In this document: positions 1 through 19,300 of the stretch, piece by piece
Layout: each line of letters starts with the position of its first letter
How positions within the stretch are numbered: the stretch's first letter is position 1
DNA from: Hypomesus transpacificus
Taxonomy: Eukaryota > Chordata > Actinopteri > Osmeriformes > Osmeridae
Length of the DNA stretch: 64,000 nucleotides
Direction: 5' to 3'
Assembly (NCBI RefSeq): GCF_021917145.1
Contig: NC_061072.1
Coordinates: forward strand, 12,498,687-12,562,686
Made by a program: the position numbers and the translations under genes
Notes under the pieces: model-generated
The model's input: only the letters and a program-made list of their open reading frames with translations
Database searches by the model: none
Told to the model about the DNA's origin: nothing

Positions 1-91
1 TGAGGCCCCGGCCCTTGTAGCTCAACTCTCCATCACCAACATGTGTCTTGGACAGCGCTTCAGCAAGCTGCGCTATCTCCTCAGACGCCAT
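1..91 (-). CDS. rangap1: RanGAP1, first coding exon (partial)
   Basis: The minus strand reads ATG at 91-89 and stays open to the window edge for 30 codons, beginning MASEEIAQLAEALSK and continuing GELSYKGRG. This is the amino terminus of Ran GTPase-activating protein 1 (family start MASEDIA.LA..L.K...G.LS.KG), just before its leucine-rich repeats. RanGAP1 stimulates GTP hydrolysis on Ran at the cytoplasmic face of the nuclear pore and drives nuclear transport polarity. No splice donor occurs before the edge, so the exon continues outside. It is divergent from zc3h7b, its neighbour at human 22q13, which supports the call. Only the N-terminus is visible, so a paralogue (a or b copy) cannot be resolved. 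Confidence 0.85.
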   Translation of the reverse strand, partial: MASEEIAQLAEALSKTHVGDGELSYKGRGL

Positions 92-1761
92 CTCTAGACA
101 GTACATGAGAACAGAATGAGGTAAAACGATACAGTAACAACCAGCTACCAATTCATTACCTTGCCACCTGTTTTATTAATGTCCAATAAAACAATAAGAA
201 GTAACCGCTAACGTGTGCTACACAAGTGAAAGCAACCAGTTTGGCTAGTTTCAAACGTTCGCACGAATATTGTAATTACCCATCATGTAACTACATGGTA
301 AATACATGTTGATATGTAAAGTTGAAAAAGCCTTACTTTTATTTTACAGTATGTGAGGCAGGTGGCTACAAGTACTTTCGTATTCGTCAATACGCTGACT
401 CCCACGGCGCGCGCTTGTTTCTACAATCTGTGACGTTTTCTTCTTCTGCGGTTTCAATCGGGCACCCTCAGGGGTTTGTGCCGCCGTCTGTTGGGATGGA
501 GTTGTATAAAAAACTTACTTTTCATCTGTTTTCAACCATACTTAGTAACCCTACTTTATTGATAACTAAAATGTTGTGGCTGACTGTGTTCAAATGTACG
601 CGCTTGGACCACGGCAAAGGTCACATCAAAGAACAAAATTTCCATAAGAATCAGTTGGCTACACACGTGGTTGGCATTAAACTATTAGAAGTCGATTTTT
701 ACAAACCTCACAGAAGTATATTGTTTTAATGCAAGTGCACCACAACGGCCCTGCGACCAAAAACAACAACAGCTCATCCTCACACTCCCACTCTACTACT
801 TTGTTGGCTCTTTAGGACCCACTAGCGTCCAAGCGCCGAAACAACTACAGTATAAACTTGAAGCTGTGACAGCCTTGACAGAGCATCTAGATTTTTACCA
901 GTTGTAAAAAATAAACTTTCACATGTTCTGTCCGAATACTGAAACATATCGCAGGATACTATGTGTCTGGTCGATTAATATTTGACAGTTCCCTCGACAA
1001 CTAGCTAGCCATCTACCCTTGATGCAAAGCCGTAAAACAATCTCTGAGAACCGTGTGAGTATCGTAATCTTGCTAATAGCTAAATAGCTAGCTCCTGTAT
1101 ATTTTTTTAATATACTTTCATACAAACCCACACACAGTAGAGGCTATAAAATAATCTCTGTATTTCGGCGCGCAGGTTTATGTAAGCACTTTAATGTTGA
1201 CAGCAATGTTTTTACGGGTCGCACAGCGTTCTTTTCCAGCCAACGCGCTTGTCCAGTCGGAGTAGATTGCGAGATTGGGTTACTAACGTTTGGGTTAGCC
1301 AGCTACCAGTTGTACATCATCATCTTCATTGTATTTTGAGGGGTTTGAATGAAGTTCATTTGCTAGCATTTGCTGTTCTTATAATATTTATATTTGCATC
1401 GGATCTGTCAGCCTTGTATGTGTGGCTCGTGTGTGAGCTAGCTAGCTAGCTAGCTAGCGTTTCATCCCAACGAGCAACAGTTAGCAAGCCAGCTACGTGG
1501 GTCGGCCAGTTTTGCGGTGTGTTTGGTTTTCTTCTTCCCGGAGAATGAATACGCGAGCGCGAGGGCATGTTATGATGACAGGCCTCGGACGAAGAAAGTT
1601 GTCAAAAGCTATTGTCTTGTGTGTCTGCACAACAAATTGCCTGTCACATTTACAACATTTAGACACATTACATTCACACCGATATTTCTACTTTATTGCA
1701 TCATAAATGTATAGTTTACTAGTAGTCTTCTAACAAGTCATTGTATTTTCACCCTAAGGCC
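92..1761. promoter_or_regulatory. Divergent intergenic region between rangap1 and zc3h7b
   Basis: About 1.67 kb separates the two divergent start codons and must hold both promoters and the 5' UTRs. I see no convincing exon. A 135-codon open frame at 322-729 has no recognisable similarity and is probably chance. A self-complementary (GCTA)n run lies at 1437-1458. Start sites for the two transcripts cannot be placed from sequence alone. Confidence 0.5.
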
Positions 1762-8259
<6,498 letters not shown>

Positions 8260-11200
8260 TGGTGGTGGTGTTGGCCTTGTAAGGTAGAAGGACAGAGGAG
8301 ACACAACGCTACCACAACACACTAGCCCCTGCCGGCCTGCTATCAGTCTGGGCACACACACACACCTCTGGGACAGTGTCTCCCTTCCCCAAGCACCTGA
8401 TAAAGCAATGCCAAACAGGCTCACGCACACACACACACATACATACACACATACACACAAACAGACCCATGACTAGATGAGTTGTAAGGAATAGCCATCC
8501 TTGATTTCAGTGTGAGCCTCAGTGTATTTTCCAACATATGGCAGGTGTTCTAAACTTGACACAGAAGCCTTCCCCCTACAGTAGGTATCCACTGAAAGTA
8601 CATGAACTACCAGGCAAAGAGTATCACTTTCCAGAAGCCCCTTATTCCATAGATTATCGCTTTATAAACGGGTCCTTGTTATTTCAAGGGGGCTACATTC
8701 TACAACCAAATCCTACCCCCCTTCCCTTCTAGGAATGTAGAGAGAGGGAGGAGAGACAAAGAGTGAATTCTTGGACAAATGTTTTGTTCAACATTTGGCC
8801 ATGGGAGTGGTATTTGGCTCTATATGTCTGCCATATTGGCAGAGGACTATGAATGTAAAGCCTAACCAGGCCTTTGATGAGTAAGTCAAACACAATACAG
8901 TTGTGGAATGTATTTGATAAAATGTAATGATAAAAAATCCCCCCCCCCTTTACAGATGGAGTCTGTGGGACAAGGGACATATAAAAAGCCCTACCTAGCC
9001 TGTAATCAGCACAGACATGTGCTACCCACATCAGATCCATTCATTATGTTATGCACTGAGTGGTCATTAGAACGAGGTAGCTACTGTTGGCATTGGAGGG
9101 TCTCAGGACTAAGGTATTGCAGGTTTCTGTATATCTACAGCCAGTGTTTGAAGTGTGACTTGTTGGAACAATGACAAACAACAAATAAGGGTAAAACCTT
9201 TGGCAAAAAAACTAATGTTTTGCGCCTGAATAATGAACATATTAACATATGGGAAATTGACACCCCATTGTTGCAACTCTTCACATTTACTTCTGGAAAC
9301 GCCTGCACCTGTACCAGAGTAAAGGCCTGGTTGTGTTTAGCCGGCCCTAGTTGATTATGATCTCTTGAAGAAGAAAAAAACTGACCGATAAATAAAATCA
9401 AGGAATTAAATCCTCACACGATTAAATCTAATCTGTAAAGGGAAATACGAACTACAAATCATCAAATTTGATGACAGCTGCACTCACAAGTTAAATGTGG
9501 AAAGACAGAAAAGCATGTGTCAATTTATCAGTTCAACTGAGGCCGCTATATAAAGAGAACTTGCCCTTCAAATGTATACCTGTGCTGGTCCCTGAGGGAA
9601 CACTGATGGGGTAGTATTAGAGGAGGAAGTGATAAGCATCATATGATGTGCCTAATATACAAGCACACACACTCACACACAAACTCATTCACTTGATGAA
9701 CAAGGCACGGCTTGTCTAGCCAGGGCTTGTCATGGCAAGCACCTGCAGTAGACATGGGATGTCTGTATTCATGAACATTATACACACATTATATATATAC
9801 ATATTTACAGATATTGGTATACTACTAATGATAATTGATAACTTAGCAGTTAAGCTTAATTAAATATAACCTGAACCTTGTATTGATTACATAGAACCTC
9901 TTGTTATTGAGCTATGCTATATGACATGTATCGCTGATCTAGATGACTATAGTAATTATTTTGCTTCTGTGAGGGCCATTCCAGGGGCACATGCAGAAGA
10001 TAATGCATCCCCCTCATCTGTATGAGTCAAGTCTTTTTAGTTAAGGCAGAACAACAAACTCTACTTTTCCTATAAATGCTTTGGGAAACCTTGGGAGCCT
10101 TACGTACCCTACTGAACACACCGGCTTTCTTCATTTGTAAACCAATCAAATACAATATGGGAGGAAATCATGTATGAATGCAAGTAACACCTGCTAAATA
10201 AACTCACCCAGACTGTTAACTGACAGAATAACTGTCTAATCAGAATGGTCATAGAGGGGTGAGTGGGAGGGACTAGCACTGGAATGGCCCAGGTATCTGC
10301 TTCATTGAGGGATTGTATAACTGCTACTACTATTATTATGATGAAGATGATGACGATTAGGATTGCTATTATGAAAATGTCTATTCTCCCATATGCTATT
10401 GATATACGTATATGTTAATTGCTATGTATAACTCTCTCTTTATATGTATCCATGTATGAAATATAATACTTTACAGTAAATGGACATCTATGTATGCAGG
10501 CAGGCAGGCTCAAACAGGAAGACTGAGCACTTCAAATCAAAGCTGCTAACACATTGTCTTGTCTTAAAATCCCATAGGCTGTAAAACATAACTGTCCAAG
10601 TATAACCGCCACTAGACGGGGGTAAATAATTACAGTGGGGGATTCTTAGAGTACATTTGTGTTACAGGTTGTAATACCAGCTTTCCGCAAGGCCAATCAG
10701 TTTTATAAAAGAATGTTTGATTCATGTGCATAGCTGCACCTGAATACATATTCTCTCATCAGGGCTGAAATACCTGCAATGTTAATGACAGTGATAACAG
10801 CTCACATTGTACCTGCGAAGACAGATCATGATCCAGAACATGCATAGACGCCTGTATACGTCAGTATAGCGCCTTATTCACTATACCTAATATAAGATGA
10901 AATATATATCCCTATTGTATAATCCTACTTTCTCTATATATGAAACCAATACCGTATACCTATAATGACACTTAGACACTCTTATAAGGTATTTAGATAA
11001 GAGGAGTTGGCAAAAGGTGTTTGTAGTTTTCCCTGGTTGCTGTCTGAAGAGGTCAAAGGTCAGTGTCTGATGTAGTAGTTTGCATATGACGGGTGAGGAC
11101 TACTCGTTCTCTGGACAAGTTGAAATACTGTGTCCCATTGAACAGTTCTAAGAACCGGTAACGTTGGTCCTAAACCGCATCCTATATTTTACCTTCTTTA

Positions 11201-12342
11201 AATTTTCTTTATTTAGAGAGGTTAAGATGGGTGTAAGCAATGCATTGTTTATTCACCATTGGCTTGTTATAGAGTTGCCACCATATAGCTTCTACTTCCT
11301 CAGTCTACTCAAAACTCAGCAAGTGCAGAGGGAGTTGAGGCATAGGGGTAGACTTCGGACTGGAGGTTGTTTCTGATAATAGAACCTTTGTCACTTCAAC
11401 TGCATTATTTGCAACAGACATCTGTGAGAAAACAAGGTGGACATGGAGGTAGAGATGAGAAGAATTCAACTGTTCTCAGCAACAATTCGACAGCAGCTGT
11501 TGTTTCGGAGACTCATGATTTTAGTGGAATATTGCTCATCTAATTGTCCATACAATAGTTTCAGCCTTGTGGTTGGAAGAAGGCTTGACAGTCTCACTTT
11601 AAATCTAGTCCTAAACTTAATAAAACAGATGCCGGTAAACTCTGCTTACTCCTTGTTCATGTTGATGCCCTACACTAAGACTGTGCCTCACCCTCCTTAC
11701 GAACCACAGTGTATTTACATACAAACATGCATACAAACACATGCGCACACAAACTGACACAGAATTAATACAAATCCACAGTTTACTGTCATGGTTATTG
11801 ATCAATACTGATTAATTAGCAGCTTGAAACCAGGGTTTTAAGAAGTGGAAAAAATAAGGCCTCTTTTTGTACTGTATTTTTACATTTTGTTGTTTTTCTG
11901 ACTTTCCTTCTACTCTTCCTCCTTGGTTGGAAGTGAATTATGATCACAAGTGGACCAAATCTCTTGGAAGCGTTTAACAATAAACTGAGACAGTTTTCGA
12001 AATGTTTTGTTTATTTATTTTGTTAATTTCACCCACAATTTTCTTCAAGTAAAGTGATATAATTATTAATGTGATGGTAGAAATGATAATTAATGATCAA
12101 ATGGTTCACGTTCCCTGTCCTGTCCACCTTTCACTGTTTTGAAACTAATTTTGAGGCCAGAAAAAATGTAGAAAATAAACAAATGAGAAACTTAACACAA
12201 GTAAATCTGAGGCAAGTTGGCGAAGAAGTTTGAAAAAATACCGTATTGCCTGCACTGTACGGCATTAAGACCAGAACGTCATATGAGTCTTCCATCACAT
12301 ATTTATAAATGTGATTTTTCAGATGGTCACATACCTGCTAAG
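8260..12342. other. zc3h7b 3' UTR and intergenic sequence
   Basis: No coding exon is recognised here. A canonical AATAAA at 9391-9396 is a candidate zc3h7b polyadenylation signal, about 1.1 kb past the stop. Beyond it the sequence is AT-rich and unique-looking. Open frames of 60-106 codons in this stretch show no family similarity or codon structure. Confidence 0.5.
9391..9396 (+). other. Candidate polyadenylation signal of zc3h7b
   Basis: AATAAA embedded in ATAAATAAAATCA, the first canonical hexamer I see after the zc3h7b stop on the plus strand. Confidence 0.4.
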
Positions 12343-12350
12343 GTCTAAAC

Positions 12351-12541
12351 CAGGGGTGTCGAACTCCGGTCCTCGAGGGCCGCTGTCCTGCATGTTTTAG
12401 ATGTTTCCCTGCTCCAACACACCTGATTCAATTAAAAGGGTTGTTATAACGACCATTCATTCGAATCAGGTGAGCTGGATCAGGGAAACATCTAAAACAT
12501 GCAGGACAGCGGCCCTCGAGGACCGGAGCTCGACACCCCTG
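12351..12541. mobile_element. hAT-type MITE, 191 bp, with 8-bp target duplication
   Basis: The element starts CAGGGGTGTC and ends GACACCCCTG. The terminal inverted repeats extend about 60 bp, through CCTCGAGGGCCGC and GCATGTTTTAGATG, so the DNA can fold into a long hairpin. It is flanked by perfect copies of GTCTAAAC at 12343-12350 and 12542-12549. An 8-bp duplication and CAGGG-type ends are the hallmarks of non-autonomous hAT elements. The family is common in teleost genomes. It has no coding capacity. Confidence 0.92.
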
Positions 12542-12682
12542 GTCTAAACCCATGCACTTTGAGGCTTCAAACGAGATCTTAAAACGACCCAGATCACATC
12601 TAGACGAATGTCTTTGGCAGCTTATCATTTGATTATCATTCATTTATCATTGATATATGACAGTATCGAAAGATAGGTTCAA

Positions 12683-12737
12683 CACGTGCTGAAGATAGGT
12701 AGCCCGACTGGTTGAATGAGGCGCTAGCTTTCACGTG
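12683..12737. promoter_or_regulatory. Two CACGTG E-boxes upstream of tef alternative exon 1
   Basis: Perfect CACGTG hexamers lie at 12683-12688 and 12732-12737, about 630-690 bp upstream of the first tef start codon. A third lies at 14323-14328 in the intron and a fourth at 17128-17133, 740 bp upstream of the second first exon. PAR-bZIP genes are known clock outputs driven by CLOCK/BMAL1 through such boxes. The link here is inferred only from sequence and position. Confidence 0.35.
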
Positions 12738-13367
12738 TCAGAGGATTGTGTTAACCCATGGTGCTCATAAAAAGTATCCTATAGCTCGCCCATTACAAAG
12801 TAATTGAATAGGCACAAATAATAGGGCATAAGCCTTATATTTTAAATACGAGTCTTGTCTGAAATAAAATTTATTCAACATGCTGTTATTTTTGTATACT
12901 TAGATTTAGCTCATTTTTTCTACTAGCATACCATTTTCAGTTTATTTATGTGCTTCAACACAGAATCCTTTTCTTAGGTAACTTGTCCGGCCCTCACGGA
13001 TTGGTCGTCTGTATTGCAGTAGACAGCTGCAGTGCCCTGTCACGGCTCATTCCATCCTTGCTATTGTAATTGCCGGTGTTCTATCGTGGACGTGATTGGC
13101 TAGAGTCTCCCAGCCTTGGATAAACAGAGATCTCAGAGGGCGTCAAATGTTAAGTAACCTCTAGGTTACAGTAGAATTGTAGCTGTCAATAGTTCCAGCA
13201 ACGTATTCCTCAGGTGTCCATCCACATATATTTTTTACATGTGAAACGAATACGACCGTCGACGTCCTGAATCATCTTGTCACCTATTAATTTGAGCAAC
13301 AAGTTGTTAGATTTGAATAGTTGCAGAATCGCGCACTTTTCTTTTTAAGGAATCAAACTCCCGAAAT

Positions 13368-16300
13368 ATGTCTTCAGAAATTCCGGAGATTTTCAAAGCC
13401 CTGCTTGAGTACCCCTTCACTATTCCTACCATTGATGACAACGGTAAGAATTTGGTAAACCGGGCAAGTTATTGTCTTTTCTGTCAACTCTACAATTGCA
13501 TAATAGCAAAGCACTGCAACTCATTGCAACGCACGTCACAATGTTAAAAAAAACATTAGGCAACTTTCCCCTGAATACTGAAGAAGTGGCTTGCTAAATT
13601 TCACTAATTTTATGAGTTTATCATTTACATGTAGGCGTGGGGAGGGCGAAAGAGTTTATACTCTAGCCATATTATTTAGGTGCCGAATGTTTCTGTGAAC
13701 ATGTCGCCACATTGTGAGAAATAACCCTTTCAGTTTAACTACAAGGAATTCGGTACTTAGTTTCTGTGAAGCAAGTCATGGGTCAGTCATTGCTAATTTC
13801 CGTTGGTGACGCAGTTCAATATTTACCCGAAGTCAGTACGCTAATTCTGTCTTTTCTGGAACTAATACTCATCTTGAAGGAGGCTCCATATCCTTCTTGG
13901 CAAAGCCAATGCCATGTTGCATTCCACCCTAAAATGTCTTATGCAACAGGTCTCAACGAATGAGGTCAAGTCACATGGTATGCCACAGGACTGCATCGAA
14001 GTTCTCTAATTTAGGTATTTTGTTGCTGGTGATTGATGCTTCTGTTGATCCCAGAAAAGCTCCCCATGATGTTAAAATGTTTACTGGGAGTAATGCTGTT
14101 ACTGACCCATGTGCTGTGTGAATACCATTGGGCATTCACCAACCGAAGCACTTGTCACCCGTTCAATCTAGTGTCAGAATTTGAGAGGATTTGCATAATT
14201 AAGATTTCTAAATCATACTTTAAAATCAATAGTGGGCAACTGTACACTCCAGGAAAGAAAATAATGTGATCCTCAGACACACACATGAATGCAGTCGCTG
14301 CACTATTTACAAGTCCCACTCTCACGTGACAGAAAGGTTAAAGTGCTGAGTCATGTTCCTCATAATGTGCCCACTGGGTTAAAGCAGCACAGACCAGCAT
14401 ATGACTGAAATGTACATCAACAGAGCCAGTGTATCTGTCACCGCTGAATGTCTCTATTTAGTTGTCTTGGGGCATTATACCTTAGTGCTGGGGACACACT
14501 AAACAATTTTTTTTATCTCATAAGATCTTCAAACTGTGAGAGACCACACACATGAAGACAAAAAAATCCTAGATTTAGCAGTTTTTGCTCTTAGTGTGTG
14601 GTGTGCCATGATTTGACAAAGACAGCACACCACAAACAGATTTCCAACCAGTGTCCCGATTGTTAACACAAGAAATCTCAGATGGCTTAAGAATAAGCAT
14701 GGCGGACGATATGCAGGAAGAAATTGCGATGATAGTCTTAGCAAGGATTTTACAGAAAATTCACGAAAAAAATGAAAAGGGTTTGCTGTTGCCACAAATC
14801 AATTCCATTTAACTTTGTGCTGCGCCGTGACTCTGTTTGTTATGCTTCTGTCTTCTCTCAGTTTGCTTTCTGATTGGATATTGTTTTGTTTCACATGATA
14901 AACTCGGCGTTTGTCCTCGGGGTTCCCCCCACACATCAGGATTTCTGATCGGAAATATTCAACATGTTGAATATTTAGGGTTTGCAATCGGGGCGCATCC
15001 TTCCGAGCAGATTCGGTCACTCTTGACACACCTCACACCATGGGCGTATATAGCCCTATTTTGGGGGGGCTCGATATTAATTATAATTATATAAAAATAT
15101 ATATCAATGTTTTTCTTCTTCATATTTTAAATCTATGTGTTCATTTCTCCTCCTAAAATCCACTAAAGGACACAATTTAAAAGTATATTTTCACAAAAAG
15201 ATTCTGGGGGAACATGCCCCCAGACCCCCCTGATTTTGCTCGGTCACAGGAAAAATAATAGGTTTTATCTAGCCCCCCCAAAAGTGGGAACCTAGATTTG
15301 CCCCTGCCTCACACCAAGGGAACATCTGATAAAATGATCTGTAGAACCATCAAGATAATCGGGACGTTACCTAGGATTGTCGGAAGGGGCGAAATCGGCC
15401 CGATTATCCTGTAGTGTGTCCCCAGCATTAGACTGACCTTTTATACAACCCTCCAGTTAACACCTTGTTATGCCCAGGTGTCTTACATCACCACTCTGAA
15501 CCTGTAGCTAGTCCTAACAGGCTGTGTTGATGCAGAGTAGTGGAGGCTACATGGTGCATATTTAGTTTAAGTCCTCTATTTTCTATGAAGAAAACAATGC
15601 AGTGATGGCTCTACATGCAATCAGTGGCTAACATTGTGAAATAAAGGACACTCACTCCATTCGACCATGAGGTACATGACACATGCACACAATTTGGGAG
15701 TGGCTTTGACCACAACCCAGTTTTTGTAAACAATACACACTTTTCCACTGAGCTAAGAATTAGAGAGCAAACATTAATGTCCAGATTAATGGATATTTGT
15801 TATTGATTAGAAATGCAGAGTTATGTGACCTTAGATAGGTAAGTCCTTCAAATTCATAATTTGCCTGCTGTTGGCTCTATGGCCTAAATGCAGGGGCGGA
15901 TTTAGAGATTTTCATTAGGGGTGGCAATGGGGTGGCAGAAGGAAGTTGTTGGGTGTCCTCCTGGAGGCGAATCAAACCCAAAGTAGGGGGGTACAGTACT
16001 CCCTATGGTAAATGATTAGGCTAGAACATTGTAGTTTAAATTAAACATTAATATTATTTATTGAAATGTTCTGTAATGTACAAATAATATTTTTACATGG
16101 GAAGATTGAGGTTCATGTTGTTTAATTGTAACTTGTTTCACTACATGCTCTTATGGTTCTTCCCTTTGGGACTGTTTTTTCACAATGTATTCTTCATGTT
16201 TTGGCTACCCGCAATGTTTGGGGCTTATCTCGTTGTTATGATCAGATACCTATGCACTTTTGTAAAGCTCTCTCTTGGAAGTCACTTTGGATAAAAGGGT

Positions 16301-19300
16301 CTGCTAAATGCATTTTTTAAAATTGGGGTGGCAGTATTTTTTATTGGGGTGGCAGCTGCCACCCATTGCCACCCCTTAGATCAGCCACCGCCTAAATGTG
16401 ACCTAATGTACATAACACTTCAAATTAGACATATGACCTTGAGAACAGTTGGAAAAAAAGTATACTTCAATGATTCTGGATTCAAATATGTAAATAGTTT
16501 AAGTAACCCTCAACATAGTATCTTCACTTGTTTCTCTCTGTTGCCTGAACAAATTCTTCTTCTTTGCTGGTCTGACCCCAGAATGACATATTTACTAAAA
16601 TCACCCTATGTGAATGGCTGTAGCTTTGATGAGGATTATAACGATGATGTGAGCTTTAACCTTAAATCATTTATGATACGTTATCATCCGGTCTGGACAT
16701 CGGTCTAAATGTAGCAAGGTTTCCCGTCTCGCTGTGGTGAGCAAGAGACTGCACTGTCTGAACACTGTGTACAGTTCTGCTCGTCTTAAAGTACTCTCTG
16801 TCGCATAAAGATCCTCCCCATCCTCTTTTTCTGTCCGATCTTTTTAAGAATTGAACTGTAAGATAACTAAGACGATTATTATGGTCATACGTTTCTTAAT
16901 ATTTGCATGCCATATGCATTTGTTTGAATTTATTTTAATCAATAAAGATTATTTAAAAGTAAATGTTTAAAAAGAGAATGAGAAGACAAGAAAAATGCTA
17001 TCTAATCTTGAGGTGCCGCGACATGGACCACGCCCTACGTTTTACCAAATCATATATCCCTATGTAAATTACATGGAAATGATGCACTGTAACTGTGCAC
17101 CCATAACGATGGTATCGCATGCCTTGCCACGTGAGAACCAAAGTGTTGTCAAATGCACAAATGAAACTTGAATGTGTATGGAACGGCAACGTAGTCAACT
17201 GTAGGCTATATGTTATTGAATGTTATGACAATGAAGTCTGTCTTTTAACTTGTGAGAAGAGATGCAAATAAATAGTTTACATTTGGTCTGTATGTGCCCA
17301 AGATAAATGAATAGCCGCTACGCCGAGCGTAGATAATGACGTTGCGTAGATAATGAAGTTCCTCAAAGGCATCAGCTGGAAGACTAGGCCTATACGTTAT
17401 TTATTTTACTTGGTTAGTTGATTGGTATGCATGTTATTATTGATTTGACACATTTAGGTAATGTATGCTATTCAGACACATATATAACTCCGTCAACCAA
17501 TGGGCGCAAGGATGAGAAAAGCAATAGGGTAAGATCTATTGGTCCTTTTTTGGACGACACACCTCTTTTGCGCAGAGGATGTCAATATTCATGTCGATGG
17601 AAGGAAGAGTGCTCCAATCCGCGTCGCGTTCTGTAATACTTTTTGGAGAGGAGGCGCGGTTTCTCTTCCACATCTGAATCCTTATTTCAAGAGCAGTGTC
17701 ATTTTTCGGTGCCGTGGCATTCTTTTGTTGTTAAATTAAAGGCTATAGTGCTTATTTGGATTTTAATCGAAGTCGGACTGTAGCATATTGATTATTTGAG
17801 ATCGTTTTACTGTATAGTTTACGTGACATAGGCCTAAAAGTCTTAGTTAATATTGTGTAAAACCAACAACAATGTCTGGGGATCCGATAATGGAGCCTAT
17901 CACAATCACCCTGGAAACGACTACTGGTGTGCCTAGTTCGTTTCCAGTGGTGCTGAAGAAAATAATGGAAACACCACCACCGAATTTGCTCGAGGGAGAC
18001 GACGGTGAGTCTAGATGTTTCCTATTTCTACGTGTAGGCTATGTTTAGTGCGTAGCCTACTATTAGCGACAGAAGATTCCGGAAACAACCAAACATATTT
18101 GCCAAAAGTTGAAGCTTTCCTAGGCATTTTATACATACGATCCCTTAAGTTACTTTAAATTAATGATCACATTTTAGCAGCAGCGAGGAATTGTAGGTAA
18201 AACATTCAGTGTTAAGAATGCATCATTGTAGAATAAGTCCAAAATTTAAGGAGCTGCAGGCGTAACTATACAATTTAAACTATTTCTATTAGGTTCTGTA
18301 ACTAGTTGAAACCGATTTTGCAGCCACAGTCGGGGTCCAGTCCCACTTCACACATTCTCCTCCTACTCCTGCCTATACTAAACACTTTGAGTCTGTCTCA
18401 CCCACCCTCATGTGACATGTTTGAAATTCTCTGTCTCATTAATTGAAGTTTATAATTACTATTCCTTCTTGTTTTCCTCTAAATTACAGAAAACATTTCT
18501 CCAGGGCTGTGTTACCTTTTTTCCTATTATTTCTACACTTAAGTTGATCTTTGTTGATTTTCCCAAGTAATCTCTCTTAATTCCAATGGATTGAATAAGA
18601 TTCACTGACCCTGAGTCCCCCTGTGTTGCGACCAGATACTGACAAGGAGAAGCTGTACCTGGGAGATGACGTGAACATGGGTGGGGGTGTTAGCGGTCTG
18701 GGTCCCTCCGCCGCCCTGACACCCGCCATCTGGGACAAGACCATCCCGTACGATGGGGAGACCTTTCACCTGGAGTACATGGACCTGGAAGAGTTCCTCA
18801 TAGAAAACGGCATCCCCACCTCCTTGGAAGGCACCACTGATAAGGAGGGCTCAGTGGAGAGTAAGCCAGAGAAGAAGGCCTCAGCCATGGGCAAACCAAA
18901 GCCCAAGGTGGCACCAACTCCTGGAGAGCCTATCTCTCTACTGCCCATCCTGGAGCTTGACCCATGTGAGGAGGAGGTGGTAACCATCACCCTCAACAAC
19001 ACTGACATTAGTGACACGGCTGAGGAAGGTGAGACTCAAGACGTTACTAGATTTTTGCCCAAGCTCAGATGACAAATGGGGAGCAACATTTAAAAGGGTT
19101 TAGAGGGCTGCAGGGTCGGGGATAGGTAAAAACATCTGGTTGCAATTGTCATGACTCATGCGTGATTTGACAGTAATTCAACCCGAAGTGACTTTATTAT
19201 CTCGTGGTTTGTTGTTCTAGACAACAAGACAAGTCCCAAGGGCACATCCATAAATTGAGGACACCATATACATGGTGTGTTTGGAATGTCAGCCAGTACA

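Noticed and set aside
322-729. 135-codon open frame between rangap1 and zc3h7b
   Set aside because: No family similarity, no plausible start context, and it lies in a promoter interval; probably chance.
8260-8280. WWWCWPCK-like codons after the zc3h7b stop as a remnant of the HCWLCGK finger
   Set aside because: The similarity is a few residues in a GGT repeat and does not continue, so it is not good evidence for a decayed exon.
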